Shown here piece by piece: positions 1 to 7,662 of a stretch of 41,191 nucleotides of DNA. Position 1 is the first letter of the stretch; each line of letters starts with the position of its first letter. The notes beneath the pieces were generated by a model. It did not search any database, was not told where the DNA came from, and saw only the letters and a list, made by a program, of their open reading frames with translations. A program made the translations under genes and the position numbers. This DNA comes from DASWED01 sp036394995 (GTDB taxonomy: Bacteria; Actinomycetota; UBA4738; JACQTL01), in NCBI GenBank assembly GCA_036394995.1, contig DASWED010000031.1, positions 1 to 41,191 on the forward strand, read 5' to 3'.

Positions 1-39
1 CGCTCGGCGCGCCACCCACAGCCGGATGAAAATGGGCCG

Positions 40-202
40 GTCGTCCGGCGACGTCGGGATTGCTTGGTGTTGCGAACCCGAGAGTAAGTGGGACGCGGGA
101 GCCTCGGGCACCCACAACTGTTGCTGCGAGCACGAACCACAGTCTCCATGACATGAGGCTCCTCCGGGCGACGGACGGTGTCGGCCGAGGAAAGGAGGAG
201 CC
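40..202 (+). ncRNA. candidate IS110 bridge-RNA region
   Basis: This non-coding stretch lies directly upstream of the transposase, where IS110-subgroup elements encode their bridge RNA. It can fold: GGAGCCTC at 98-105 pairs perfectly with GAGGCTCC at 155-162, extended by G-U pairs at both ends, enclosing a loop of about 50 bases. Inside the loop is a small self-complementary CAACTGTTG at 115-123. The position and a large closed loop fit a bridge RNA, but I cannot identify target- or donor-binding guides without the exact element ends and flanking sequence. Treat this as a location hypothesis. Confidence 0.3.
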
Positions 203-1441
203 GTGGACACGGTCGTGGAGCGATGCGCCGGCCTCGACGTGCACAAGGACACGGTGGCCGCGTGCGTGCGGTTCCCGGGTCCGTCAGGGGAACGGGCCCA
301 GGAGGTCCACACGTTCGGGACCACCACGACGGAGCTGCTCGCCCTCAGGGACTGGCTCGTGGCCCACGGGGTGACGCTCGCCGGGATGGAGTCCACCGGG
401 ATTTACTGGCGGCCCGTGTACTACGTGCTCGAGGACGCCTTCGAGTGCTGGGTGCTGAACGCCCGGCACCTGCGCAACGTCCCGGGACGCAAGACCGACG
501 TCCGCGACGCCGAATGGATCTGCCAGCTCGTGGAGCACGGCTTGGTCCGGCCCTCGTTCGTGCCTCCCCGGGAGATCCGGGAGCTCCGCAACCTCACCCG
601 GTACCGCAAGGCCCAGATCGAGGAGCGGACCAGGGAGGCCCAGCGCCTCGACAAGGTCCTGCAGGACGCCGGGATCAAGCTGTCCTCGGTCGCCACCGAC
701 ATCCTGGGCGCCTCCGGCCGGGACATGCTTGCCGCCCTGGTGGCGGGGACGCGGGACCCCGAGATCCTCTCCGAGCTCGCCCGGGGGGTCCTTCGCAAGA
801 AGATCCCCCAGCTGAAGCAGGCCTTGGCCGGGCGGTTCGGACCCCATCACGCCCTCATCGTGGGCACGATCCTTTCCCACCTGGAGTTCCTGGACGAGGC
901 CATCGGGAACCTGTCGGCGGAGATCGAGCAGGTGATCGCCCCTTTCGGGCTCGCCGTTGAGATGCTCCGGAGCATTCCCGGGGTCCAGCAGCGCACCGCC
1001 GAGCTAATGATCGCGGAGATCGGCGTGGACATGGGGAGGTTCGGATCCTCGGCTCGTCTCGCTTCGTGGGCCGGGATGTGCCCCGGCAACAACGAGTCGG
1101 CCGGCAAGCACCGTTCCGGCAAGACCCGCAAGGGATCGAAGTGGCTCCGCTCGGCGCTCACCGAGTCCGCGCGGGCCGCGGCGAGGTCCAAGGGGACGTA
1201 CCTGTCGGCCCAGTACCACCGGCTGAAGGGGCGACGGGGGGCGAACAAGGCGACCGTCGCCGTCGGGCACTCCATCCTGGTCGCCGCCTTCCACATTCTG
1301 GACCGCGGTGAGCCCTACGCCGACCTCGGCGCCGACTACTTCGTCCACCGCCACAACCCCGAACGACACGCGAACAGGCTCGTCCGCCAACTCCGAGCCC
1401 TCGGCTACGACGTCACGATCGAACCCGTGGCGGCCGCGTAG
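203..1441 (+). CDS. IS110-family DEDD transposase
   Basis: This 412-residue protein is a full-length IS110-family recombinase, which moves its element using a RuvC-like DEDD domain plus a serine-bearing C-terminal Transposase_20 domain. The four acidic residues are visible as D12 (GLDVHKD), E63 (MESTGIYW), and D99 and D102 (KTDVRD). The C-terminal half starts with the SIPGVQQRTAELMIAEIG helix-hairpin segment and contains the conserved WAGMCPGNNESAGKHRSGK block, which carries the expected catalytic serine. The GTG start at 203 is supported by a strong AAAGGAGGAG Shine-Dalgarno at 191-200. No frameshift or stop interrupts it, so the element may be active. Confidence 0.95.
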   Translation: MDTVVERCAGLDVHKDTVAACVRFPGPSGERAQEVHTFGTTTTELLALRDWLVAHGVTLAGMESTGIYWRPVYYVLEDAFECWVLNARHLRNVPGRKTDVRDAEWICQLVEHGLVRPSFVPPREIRELRNLTRYRKAQIEERTREAQRLDKVLQDAGIKLSSVATDILGASGRDMLAALVAGTRDPEILSELARGVLRKKIPQLKQALAGRFGPHHALIVGTILSHLEFLDEAIGNLSAEIEQVIAPFGLAVEMLRSIPGVQQRTAELMIAEIGVDMGRFGSSARLASWAGMCPGNNESAGKHRSGKTRKGSKWLRSALTESARAAARSKGTYLSAQYHRLKGRRGANKATVAVGHSILVAAFHILDRGEPYADLGADYFVHRHNPERHANRLVRQLRALGYDVTIEPVAAA

Positions 1442-1542
1442 CGTTAGGAGGCATTTTCACCACAGCTCCTGCCAGGGGCACTTTGTCGGGTTTGTGGCTT
1501 TGCCAAGCTCTCCCGCGTAATGCTCAGCCGTAACGTCCGTTT

Positions 1543-2208
1543 CTAGGCAACGCCCTGTTCGGCCGCGTAGATCTCGAGACGATCGGCCAGTTCCCTCGGA
1601 CGGCTCAGCGCGGGAGTGTGTCCGCCGTCGATCTCGTCCGGGACGATCCCCAATCGCTCCCGGGCAATTCGACGGAGGAAGGAAGCGGGGAACAAGCGGT
1701 CGTCCCGGCAGAGCAGGACCCGCGTGGGCACGTCCGGCCATCTCCTGAGGGGTGACGGCTCCCCCATCCGAACTTCCGACTGGGTCCGTGCGTGCTTCAA
1801 CGCCTCGGATGCCAGTTGCGGCGGAACATCCTGGTAGAAGAGGGCGATCTCGTCGTCGAATCGCTCCCGCACCTCCTCCTCGTACCTCGTGTTCGTCCAG
1901 TAGTCCGCTGGCGCCTCTCCCGGCGCAGGAATCATGGGCGCGACAAGGACGAGCGTCTTCACCTGCACCCGTTCGCAGACAAGGGGAGCTGTAAACCCTC
2001 CGAGCGACTGGGCAACAACGACAAGATTGGAACGGACGCCGATCGCCTCGACCACCGTGTCCGCGTACTCGGGAAGCCCGGCCGAGTCGTCGTCGCACGG
2101 GAGATCGGGCGCAACGGTGTCGTGGCCGTGCTCCCGCAGCTCTGCCTCCACCAGGTGCCAGTACCAGCCGACATCGCCAGCGCCGTGGATCAGGACGACC
2201 GTTGCCAT
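1543..2208 (-). CDS. alpha/beta hydrolase
   Basis: The 221-residue protein has the compact alpha/beta hydrolase layout with no signal peptide: beta strand and oxyanion loop VVLIHGAGDVGWYW at 4-17, nucleophile elbow VVAQSLGGF around S68, acidic residue region CRDDRLFP, and late histidine GGHTPALSRP with H197. It looks like the AB_hydrolase_6 type of small esterases and salicylate-esterase-like proteins. The elbow reads A-Q-S-L-G instead of the usual G-x-S-x-G, a tolerated variant. Substrate is unknown. ATG at 2208 is preceded by a modest AAGGGG. It is followed by the IS110 element on the 3' side, and the GYD gene lies 134 bases upstream on the same strand. Confidence 0.85.
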   Translation of the reverse strand: MATVVLIHGAGDVGWYWHLVEAELREHGHDTVAPDLPCDDDSAGLPEYADTVVEAIGVRSNLVVVAQSLGGFTAPLVCERVQVKTLVLVAPMIPAPGEAPADYWTNTRYEEEVRERFDDEIALFYQDVPPQLASEALKHARTQSEVRMGEPSPLRRWPDVPTRVLLCRDDRLFPASFLRRIARERLGIVPDEIDGGHTPALSRPRELADRLEIYAAEQGVA

Positions 2209-2342
2209 CTCGGGCCCCCTTCACGAGACGATCGCCGAGATCGGCGGAACCACCCGTCCAAAACTTCGACACGGGCCAGAGAACGATACGCCTTCGGGTG
2301 GCGCTCGAGACGGCCACGGTTTGCGGGATCGGGGGCGAGCCG

Positions 2343-2669
2343 CTACGCGCCGGGCTTTTGGTACCGGACTTGTGCGGCCCTGCGGAGGGCATCCAGCGTT
2401 TCGTCGACCGTTATGAGGACCGTCGTTTCGAACGAGCTCAGCGCACCGCCGCCAGTGATCGCCAGCGCCACCGCCGCCATGGAGACGTTATCGGGCGCCT
2501 CCCACAGGTTGTAGCCGTCGTGTGTGCCGAAGGCATACCAGAACCCGTGGAGCTTCCCACCCACCGACTCGATGTACGACTGAGCGGCCTGACGGCGGTC
2601 CTCCGGGTTTTCGATCAGCCTGGCCCAGGTTTCAGGCGTGTAGCTGAACCTCGATAGGTAGAGTGGCAT
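2343..2669 (-). CDS. GYD-domain protein
   Basis: A 108-residue protein that starts MPLYLSRFSYTPETWARL, the typical opening of GYD-domain proteins, and carries the domain's namesake region as THDGYNLWEAPDN followed by a conserved A-x-A-L-A-I-T-x-G-G-A-L-S segment and the ETTVLITVDETLDALR end. The family forms ferredoxin-like dimers with no established reaction. The start at 2669 is chosen over a longer reading frame because a GGAGGAGGAG ribosome site sits 5 bases upstream and the family begins here. It may form a transcription unit with the hydrolase downstream on the same strand. Confidence 0.85.
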   Translation of the reverse strand: MPLYLSRFSYTPETWARLIENPEDRRQAAQSYIESVGGKLHGFWYAFGTHDGYNLWEAPDNVSMAAVALAITGGGALSSFETTVLITVDETLDALRRAAQVRYQKPGA

Positions 2670-2899
2670 CGTTGCTCCTCCTCCTTCGCGGGCGCGTGCG
2701 AGTCGCCGGTCGGCGCCCAAGTATGACCCAGGTTCAACGGCGGAGACGCCCATTCGCGTCCGCATGGCCTCTCAGGGCGCGTGCTCGGTCGAGCTCGACG
2801 TCCCGCCGTCGGTGACCCAGACCTCGGGGAGCCCTTGACAGGGCTCACCCCGAGGGGGCAGCGTGCATCGTCCGCTGGTCAACTGAGAGGGGAGACATC

Positions 2900-3766
2900 G
2901 TGCGCACACGTGTTCGTTTCACGGCGACAGGGGCGTTGCTGGCGCTCGCCGTCGTGCTGTTCTCGTCGGTCGGGATGCGGGTCGCGCTCGCGGGAGTGGA
3001 CGGCGACCTGGTTCTCGGCTCGTTCATCTCGAATGGATCGTGCACGCCCGGCAGCACCAACTGCACGAGTGGGTCGACGGGCGTCACCAGCCAGGGGGGC
3101 GGCCTCGTCTGGCGCGCCCAGGACGGTGACGGCCTCGAGGGGTTCTCCAACAGCGGCGATACCGGCGTGATCGGAACATCGCAGGGAGAGGGCGGCATCG
3201 GCGTCTCCGGGACGGGACCGAGCATCGGCGTCGACGGCGCGGGGGTCGTGGGTGTGCACGGAAACGGGTCCGGGACCGGTGGCATCGGCGTCTCCGCCGA
3301 GGGGACGGACTATGGCGTCTACGCGACCGGAGGTGGGACCGGCGTCTACGGCTTGGGGCTGGGGTCGAACGGCGTGCAGGGGGACGCCGGCACCGGCGCC
3401 AGCGGGGTGTACGGCTCGAACTTCGGAACGGGCAACGGCGTGCGCGGGCACTCGGCCAAGGGAACCGGCGTGCTGGCTCAGAGCTCCTCCGGCACCGCGC
3501 TGCGCGTCGGGGGCAAGGTGCAGTTCGGTCGCAGCGGCAGCGCGACCGTCGTGGGAACGCCCTCCAACCCGAAGTCCTCCGTCGTCGTGTCGAACGTCGC
3601 GGTGAGTCCGAAGAGCCTGGTGCTGGCGACGGCGCAGAAGAACGTCCCGGGCGTCTTCGTCGAGGCGGCGGTCACCAACCCCAGCGCGCACACCATCACG
3701 ATCTTCCTGAACAAGCCCGTGTCCACCGGCTACCCGGTGGCGTGGATGGTGATCGAGAAGCCATAG
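2900..3766 (+). CDS. secreted G-V-x-G repeat protein
   Basis: This 288-residue protein has a clear signal peptide (arginine-rich start, hydrophobic run at about 9-25, cleavage near VALAG). Residues about 80-200 are Gly-rich and punctuated by GVIG, GVSG, GVYA, GVYG, GVQG, GVRG and GVLA motifs at roughly 8-12 residue spacing, suggesting a beta-solenoid or collagen-like stalk. The last 90 residues form a compact region (VQFGRSGSATV to AWMVIEKP) seen at the end of such repeat proteins in other bacteria. It has few cysteines (two, near 50). The GTG start at 2900 has GAGAGGGGAGA just upstream. A surface or structural role is inferred; no enzymatic motif is visible. Confidence 0.75.
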   Translation: MRTRVRFTATGALLALAVVLFSSVGMRVALAGVDGDLVLGSFISNGSCTPGSTNCTSGSTGVTSQGGGLVWRAQDGDGLEGFSNSGDTGVIGTSQGEGGIGVSGTGPSIGVDGAGVVGVHGNGSGTGGIGVSAEGTDYGVYATGGGTGVYGLGLGSNGVQGDAGTGASGVYGSNFGTGNGVRGHSAKGTGVLAQSSSGTALRVGGKVQFGRSGSATVVGTPSNPKSSVVVSNVAVSPKSLVLATAQKNVPGVFVEAAVTNPSAHTITIFLNKPVSTGYPVAWMVIEKP

Positions 3767-3847
3767 CGTGCTGCACGAGCGCGCCACATCCTGCCCTTGA
3801 GGACGTGACCCCAGTGGGGCGACGGGCTGTTGTCGGCGAACAGGGGC

Positions 3848-4198
3848 CTACTGCCCGAGGTCGGGGTGGGGATCCTCGTGGTCCGTCGCGCCGGGCGCGC
3901 GGTCCCGCACGGTGACGGCCGTCTCCTCGGGCGAGGCGAACTCATCGCGCCCGAGCACCGCCTCCCCCACGAGCTCGTCCTCGTCGTCGAACAGGCCGTC
4001 GTCGACCACCGAGAGCGCCGCATCGACGGTTCGCCGGTCGGGGCGCTCCTCCGCGAGGCGGCGGGCGAGGGACCCCCCTCTCAGCGCGTCCTCGGGGGTC
4101 GTGCCGACGGACTCCGCTCCGAACGCGTGGTCCGCCCGCATGATGGCGGCCTCGAACGCGTCGCCCTCGTCTCCGTCCCGGGGCTCCAGATCCTCCAT
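3848..4198 (-). CDS. DUF5709-like protein
   Basis: A 116-residue acidic protein with no membrane segment. It contains the pattern GTTPEDALRGGSLARRLAEERPD, then a D/E-rich stretch with DELVGEAV and a SPEETAVTVRD motif, matching the layout of actinobacterial DUF5709 proteins. That family is uncharacterised and usually follows stress or cell-envelope genes. I chose the ATG at 4198 because GGAAGGAG lies 8 bases upstream; the longer frame to 4294 has no ribosome site. Its 3' end faces the G-V-x-G repeat gene convergently with 81 bases between them. Confidence 0.7.
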   Translation of the reverse strand: MEDLEPRDGDEGDAFEAAIMRADHAFGAESVGTTPEDALRGGSLARRLAEERPDRRTVDAALSVVDDGLFDDEDELVGEAVLGRDEFASPEETAVTVRDRAPGATDHEDPHPDLGQ

Positions 4199-4352
4199 GG
4201 CTCGTGCTCCTTCCGAGGCGACGACGACCGCAACCGCTCTCATTGAGCCTACCTCGGCCCATCCGGGGGGAGTCGTCTCGGGTGAACGCAACACGGCCGA
4301 CGGCCGGGCCGGCGCACCTCGCGCGCCGGCCCCGGCCGTCTGCGTCGTTCGA

Positions 4353-7300
4353 TCAGGGCGAGAGCGGCACGCTGATCAGCTGCGCCTCGGCGGGCAGCTT
4401 GTTGTCGTGGGTCACCACCATCACGCCGAGGAACGGCGTCAGGGCGCCCTCCGTGGTGTCAATGGTCAGGCTCTCGAGGGCCGTCCCGCCCGGCGCGACC
4501 GTGTCGTACATCCCGTTGCTGATCGCGGGGGTGAACGCGTTGTACGACCCGGGGCCGACCGCGTCGTCCTCTGACCCGTCGCGGGAGAACGCCTCCACCC
4601 GATAGGTGAGGCGCGGGTTCCCCGCCGACAGGCAGGGCGACCCCGCTTCGCACAGCTGGCTGATGTCGGCCGGCAGCGTCATCGACCGGCCGTCGAAGGT
4701 CGCGTCGGTGAAGTAGTGAATGCTCCCGGAGTTCGTCCTCAGGTCCAGGACGGCCGTCGCGGCCTGGCCGTTCGACGACCCGGTCGTCAACCTGCCGTAG
4801 TCGGCGGAGAACACGACGTAGTCGTCGATGGTGTCGCCGTTCACGTCGACGTAGATGTCGGGTTCGACGGACGCCGGATTCGACCACCGGCTCCACGTGT
4901 CCACCGCGAAGGCGAGGACGCCGGGGGCGGACTGGACCCCGACTGCGCGGATGTCCGCGCCCGCGCCGCCATCGTACTGGGGGTCGGAGATCCCCCACAC
5001 GTACCAGTCAGCGTTCCCGCTGATGACGCCGCCCGCGTTCGTCGTCGTGGCCGAGGCCGATGTCGCGCTGTCGCGGACGATCGACGTGTGGACGTGCGAG
5101 GTCGCCTGCTCGACCAGGTAGTACGGGACCGAGAGCGCCACGCCGTTGTTGTCGCCGCCCTGCGGCGTGAACGTGACCAGTCCGGCAACGTCGTGGAACG
5201 CGCTCGAGTCCCCGGCCGTCGCGGCCGGGATGTGGAGCTCCACCGGCACGGCCTTGCTGTCGTGCGCCGGCACCGTGACGCTCGGGCCCACCACCACCGA
5301 GTGGGGGCTCCCGGCGTCGTGCGCCGTGCCGAGCGTGAATGTCGCGGGGTCGTCGCCCGTGTTCACCACCGTGATCTTCCGGGTGGTGGTGAGGTCATGG
5401 GAGAGCTCCCGGAATCCGAAGCTCAGCGCGGCCGTCTGCCGCCGGCCCAGCGCCACCACGTCGGTGGCCACCGCGGGGGGCGCCTGCACGAGGCCGGCGC
5501 CGGCCAGCTGCGCCGAATACGGCAGGGACAGGCTCGGATCCGCCGTGTTCTCGATGGCCGCACGCACGTACGACGATCGGTTCCAATCGGGGTGGGCCTG
5601 GGCGACGAGCGCCGCGACGCCCGTCGTGTGGGGCGCCGCCATCGAGGTCCCGGACAGAACCGCCGGGCCGTTCCCGGTCCCCATCCCCGCGGAGGCGATG
5701 CTCACTCCCGGTGCGGTCACGTCGGGCTTGAGCCAGCTGTCGCCCGACCGTGGCCCGCCCGAGGTGAAGCTGGCCAGCTGGAGGTAGGTGGGGTTCGGGA
5801 TGAACGTGTCGGCGAACGTGGCGGTCCCGCCGTCCGCCGCCAGGAACGTCGGCCCGTCCGTGCTCGGGACCCCGAGGAACGGGATGGTGACCGTGAACGG
5901 CTGGCCCGTGTCGGGATTGCTCGTGATCTTTCCCTCGTACGGAGGGTAGGTCGTCGCGTTGTTCACCATGAGGACGGCGGCGGCGCCGGCCTGCTGGCCG
6001 TAGATGGCCCGGGCCACTCGGGCGCAGGTCCCCCGCTTCACCACCACCAGGTCGCCGCTCACGCCGGCGTTGATGTATTCGTTCGGATCGCATCCGAGCG
6101 AGATCCCGCCGAACCCGTCGGGCAGCACCTTGACCGGAAGTGTCCCCAGCCCCGCGGTGGAGATCCCGTTGGCCTCGATCGCGGTGACGGTGGGACCGGT
6201 GCTGAGGGTGATGTCCGACCCGGGGAAGCTGGCGAGCGGATCGTTCGCCGCCACGCTGAGGGCCCCGTTCGCCGTCGCGGGCGAGCCGGTGATGTACTGC
6301 GCCTGGCCCGAGTTGCCGGCGGAGGCCACGACGACCACGCCGTCCGCCGCCGCGTTCGTCGAGGCGGCGGCGCTGGGGTCGTTCTTGTAGCCGTACGACG
6401 AGCCGAGCGACATGTTGATGACGTCCATCCCGTGGTCGACGGCCCATTCGATGGCCGCGACGGTCTGTTCGGTCGAACCCGAGCAGCCGAAGACCCTGAT
6501 GGCGTAGATGTCCGCCTGGGGGGCCACGCCGGGACCGACGTTCCACGTGTTGGACGCGACCGTGTTGGCGTCGTACGGGCCGGTGAAGGTCGACCCGTTG
6601 CTGAGGACGCCGGATCCCGCCGCGGTGCCCGCGACGTGCGTGCCGTGCCCCGCGCAGTCGAGGGGGTTGTCGTCGGGGGTCGGTGTATTCGCGCCGTCGT
6701 AGTCGTCGCCGACGAGGTCCGCCCCGCCCTTGACCCTGGGAGCGCCGGGCCCGAAGAAGGCCGGGTTGGCCGGCTCGGTGTCGTGGGCCAGCGCGTCGTC
6801 GTAGGCCGCTTCCGTGCCGGGCCCCCCGAAGTCGGCGTGGGTGTAGTCGATCCCCGTGTCGATGATGCCGACCTTGATGCCGGTCCCCGTGTATCCGGGG
6901 ACCCCGCCCCACACCTGGGGACCGCCCACCAGGGGCACGCCGTGGGTGTTGTCGGGCTTCATCGGGTGCATGACCCGGACGGCAGTCGCGCCGGGGATCC
7001 GCTTCAGGGCCGGGATCCGGCTGGCCGCCACCCGGACCTGGACGCCGTTGTAGACGAGCTGGAACGTCCCCTCGACGGTGGCGCCGAGCCCGCGGGCGCT
7101 CCGCACGACCGGCCGCTGCGCCGTGCGCAGCGAGTCGCGAATGGCGTCCTTCCGGCTCTTCGAAAGCCGCCCGTCGTGTGCCGCATCCACCACCGTGACC
7201 GGTGCTCCGCGGAGCTGCAGCATGACCGTGACCGCCTCGTCCCGCAGCCCCTGCGGCAGTGACGCCGGGTTGAAGGAGCCGCTGACGGGTGCACGTGAGA

Positions 7301-7439
7301 AGCGCGCCTTCGTGCCCACCGCGCTCGCGGACGAGCCGGAGAGGGAGGCGACGACGGCGACGAGCAGCCCGACGACGAACAGACGGGGAACGTTCCTCCC
7401 GAACGAGGTGGACGTGGCGGAACGGCCGGAACGAGACAT
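4353..7439 (-). CDS. secreted subtilisin-family (S8) serine protease with PA domain
   Basis: A 1028-residue exported protease. Order: signal peptide about 15-42, inhibitor-like propeptide about 65-165, S8 catalytic domain about 180-620 with catalytic D194 (IIDTGIDYTHADF), H265 (CAGHGTHVAGT), oxyanion asparagine N376 (ASAGNSG) and S599 (LSGTSMAAPH), a protease-associated (PA) insertion at about 411-526, then about 400 residues of beta-rich C-terminal region with a Fn3-like segment. This is the lactocepin/C5a-peptidase-like or vegetative Vpr-like layout. No sortase motif or C-terminal membrane helix is seen, so it is probably released. The ATG at 7439 is chosen because the signal peptide follows at once; its ribosome site (GGGGGG) is weak. 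Confidence 0.93.
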   Translation of the reverse strand: MSRSGRSATSTSFGRNVPRLFVVGLLVAVVASLSGSSASAVGTKARFSRAPVSGSFNPASLPQGLRDEAVTVMLQLRGAPVTVVDAAHDGRLSKSRKDAIRDSLRTAQRPVVRSARGLGATVEGTFQLVYNGVQVRVAASRIPALKRIPGATAVRVMHPMKPDNTHGVPLVGGPQVWGGVPGYTGTGIKVGIIDTGIDYTHADFGGPGTEAAYDDALAHDTEPANPAFFGPGAPRVKGGADLVGDDYDGANTPTPDDNPLDCAGHGTHVAGTAAGSGVLSNGSTFTGPYDANTVASNTWNVGPGVAPQADIYAIRVFGCSGSTEQTVAAIEWAVDHGMDVINMSLGSSYGYKNDPSAAASTNAAADGVVVVASAGNSGQAQYITGSPATANGALSVAANDPLASFPGSDITLSTGPTVTAIEANGISTAGLGTLPVKVLPDGFGGISLGCDPNEYINAGVSGDLVVVKRGTCARVARAIYGQQAGAAAVLMVNNATTYPPYEGKITSNPDTGQPFTVTIPFLGVPSTDGPTFLAADGGTATFADTFIPNPTYLQLASFTSGGPRSGDSWLKPDVTAPGVSIASAGMGTGNGPAVLSGTSMAAPHTTGVAALVAQAHPDWNRSSYVRAAIENTADPSLSLPYSAQLAGAGLVQAPPAVATDVVALGRRQTAALSFGFRELSHDLTTTRKITVVNTGDDPATFTLGTAHDAGSPHSVVVGPSVTVPAHDSKAVPVELHIPAATAGDSSAFHDVAGLVTFTPQGGDNNGVALSVPYYLVEQATSHVHTSIVRDSATSASATTTNAGGVISGNADWYVWGISDPQYDGGAGADIRAVGVQSAPGVLAFAVDTWSRWSNPASVEPDIYVDVNGDTIDDYVVFSADYGRLTTGSSNGQAATAVLDLRTNSGSIHYFTDATFDGRSMTLPADISQLCEAGSPCLSAGNPRLTYRVEAFSRDGSEDDAVGPGSYNAFTPAISNGMYDTVAPGGTALESLTIDTTEGALTPFLGVMVVTHDNKLPAEAQLISVPLSP

Positions 7440-7493
7440 GTGAACCCCCCACACAAGGAAGGCCGCGGGCTGGAGGCCCGTCGGCGGTTGCCA

Positions 7494-7523
7494 ATCCTGA
7501 GACGACTCGACCCGAAAAGTCAA
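7494..7523 (-). promoter_or_regulatory. candidate promoter of the S8 protease gene
   Basis: Read on the minus strand, TTGACT (7523-7518) is followed after 18 bases by CAGGAT (7499-7494), about 55 bases before the protease start. The -35 is close to consensus; the -10 keeps only the A and final T. Confidence 0.4.
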
Positions 7524-7627
7524 TAGGGCGCCCCCAGAAGACGCCCCTCGAGCGTGGATCCGGATGACCACTCCGCAGGAACCCTCTCCCCGGGCTCAGC
7601 GCGGAAGCGGAGGCGGCGGTGCGGGCC

Positions 7628-7633
7628 TAGGAT
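7628..7633 (+). promoter_or_regulatory. candidate -10 element of the acyl-CoA synthetase gene
   Basis: TAGGAT fits the actinobacterial TANNNT pattern and would start transcription near 7640, giving a leader of about 23 bases that contains the GGAGGAG ribosome site. No convincing -35 is visible. Confidence 0.4.
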
Positions 7634-7662
7634 CGTTCACGGAACGCACGGATGGAGGAGCC

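Larger units (their letters stand above)
27..1459 (+). mobile_element. IS110-family insertion sequence (approximate limits)
   Basis: The element contains one DEDD transposase gene with a non-coding 5' region of about 170 bases and a short 3' tail. An 8-base inverted repeat, TGAAAATG at 27-34 and CATTTTCA at 1452-1459, brackets the gene and stands out as AT-rich in very GC-rich DNA. IS110 elements often lack true terminal inverted repeats and make no obvious target duplication, so these limits are only the nearest visible symmetry; the real ends may lie some bases outside. A long left non-coding end is the arrangement of the IS110 subgroup, where the guide (bridge) RNA is encoded upstream of the transposase. 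The left flank is only 26 bases, so any interrupted gene cannot be judged. Confidence 0.6.

Noticed and set aside
2835..2840. Perfect TTGACA (also at 32847-32852) as full promoters
   Set aside because: No TANNNT hexamer lies 16-19 bases downstream in either case, so they cannot be called promoters from sequence alone.
4716..7262. An 848-codon open frame on the plus strand
   Set aside because: It is antisense to the S8 protease, whose catalytic motifs prove the minus frame; the translated product is Arg/Gly/Val-rich with no domain, as expected from GC-rich third positions.
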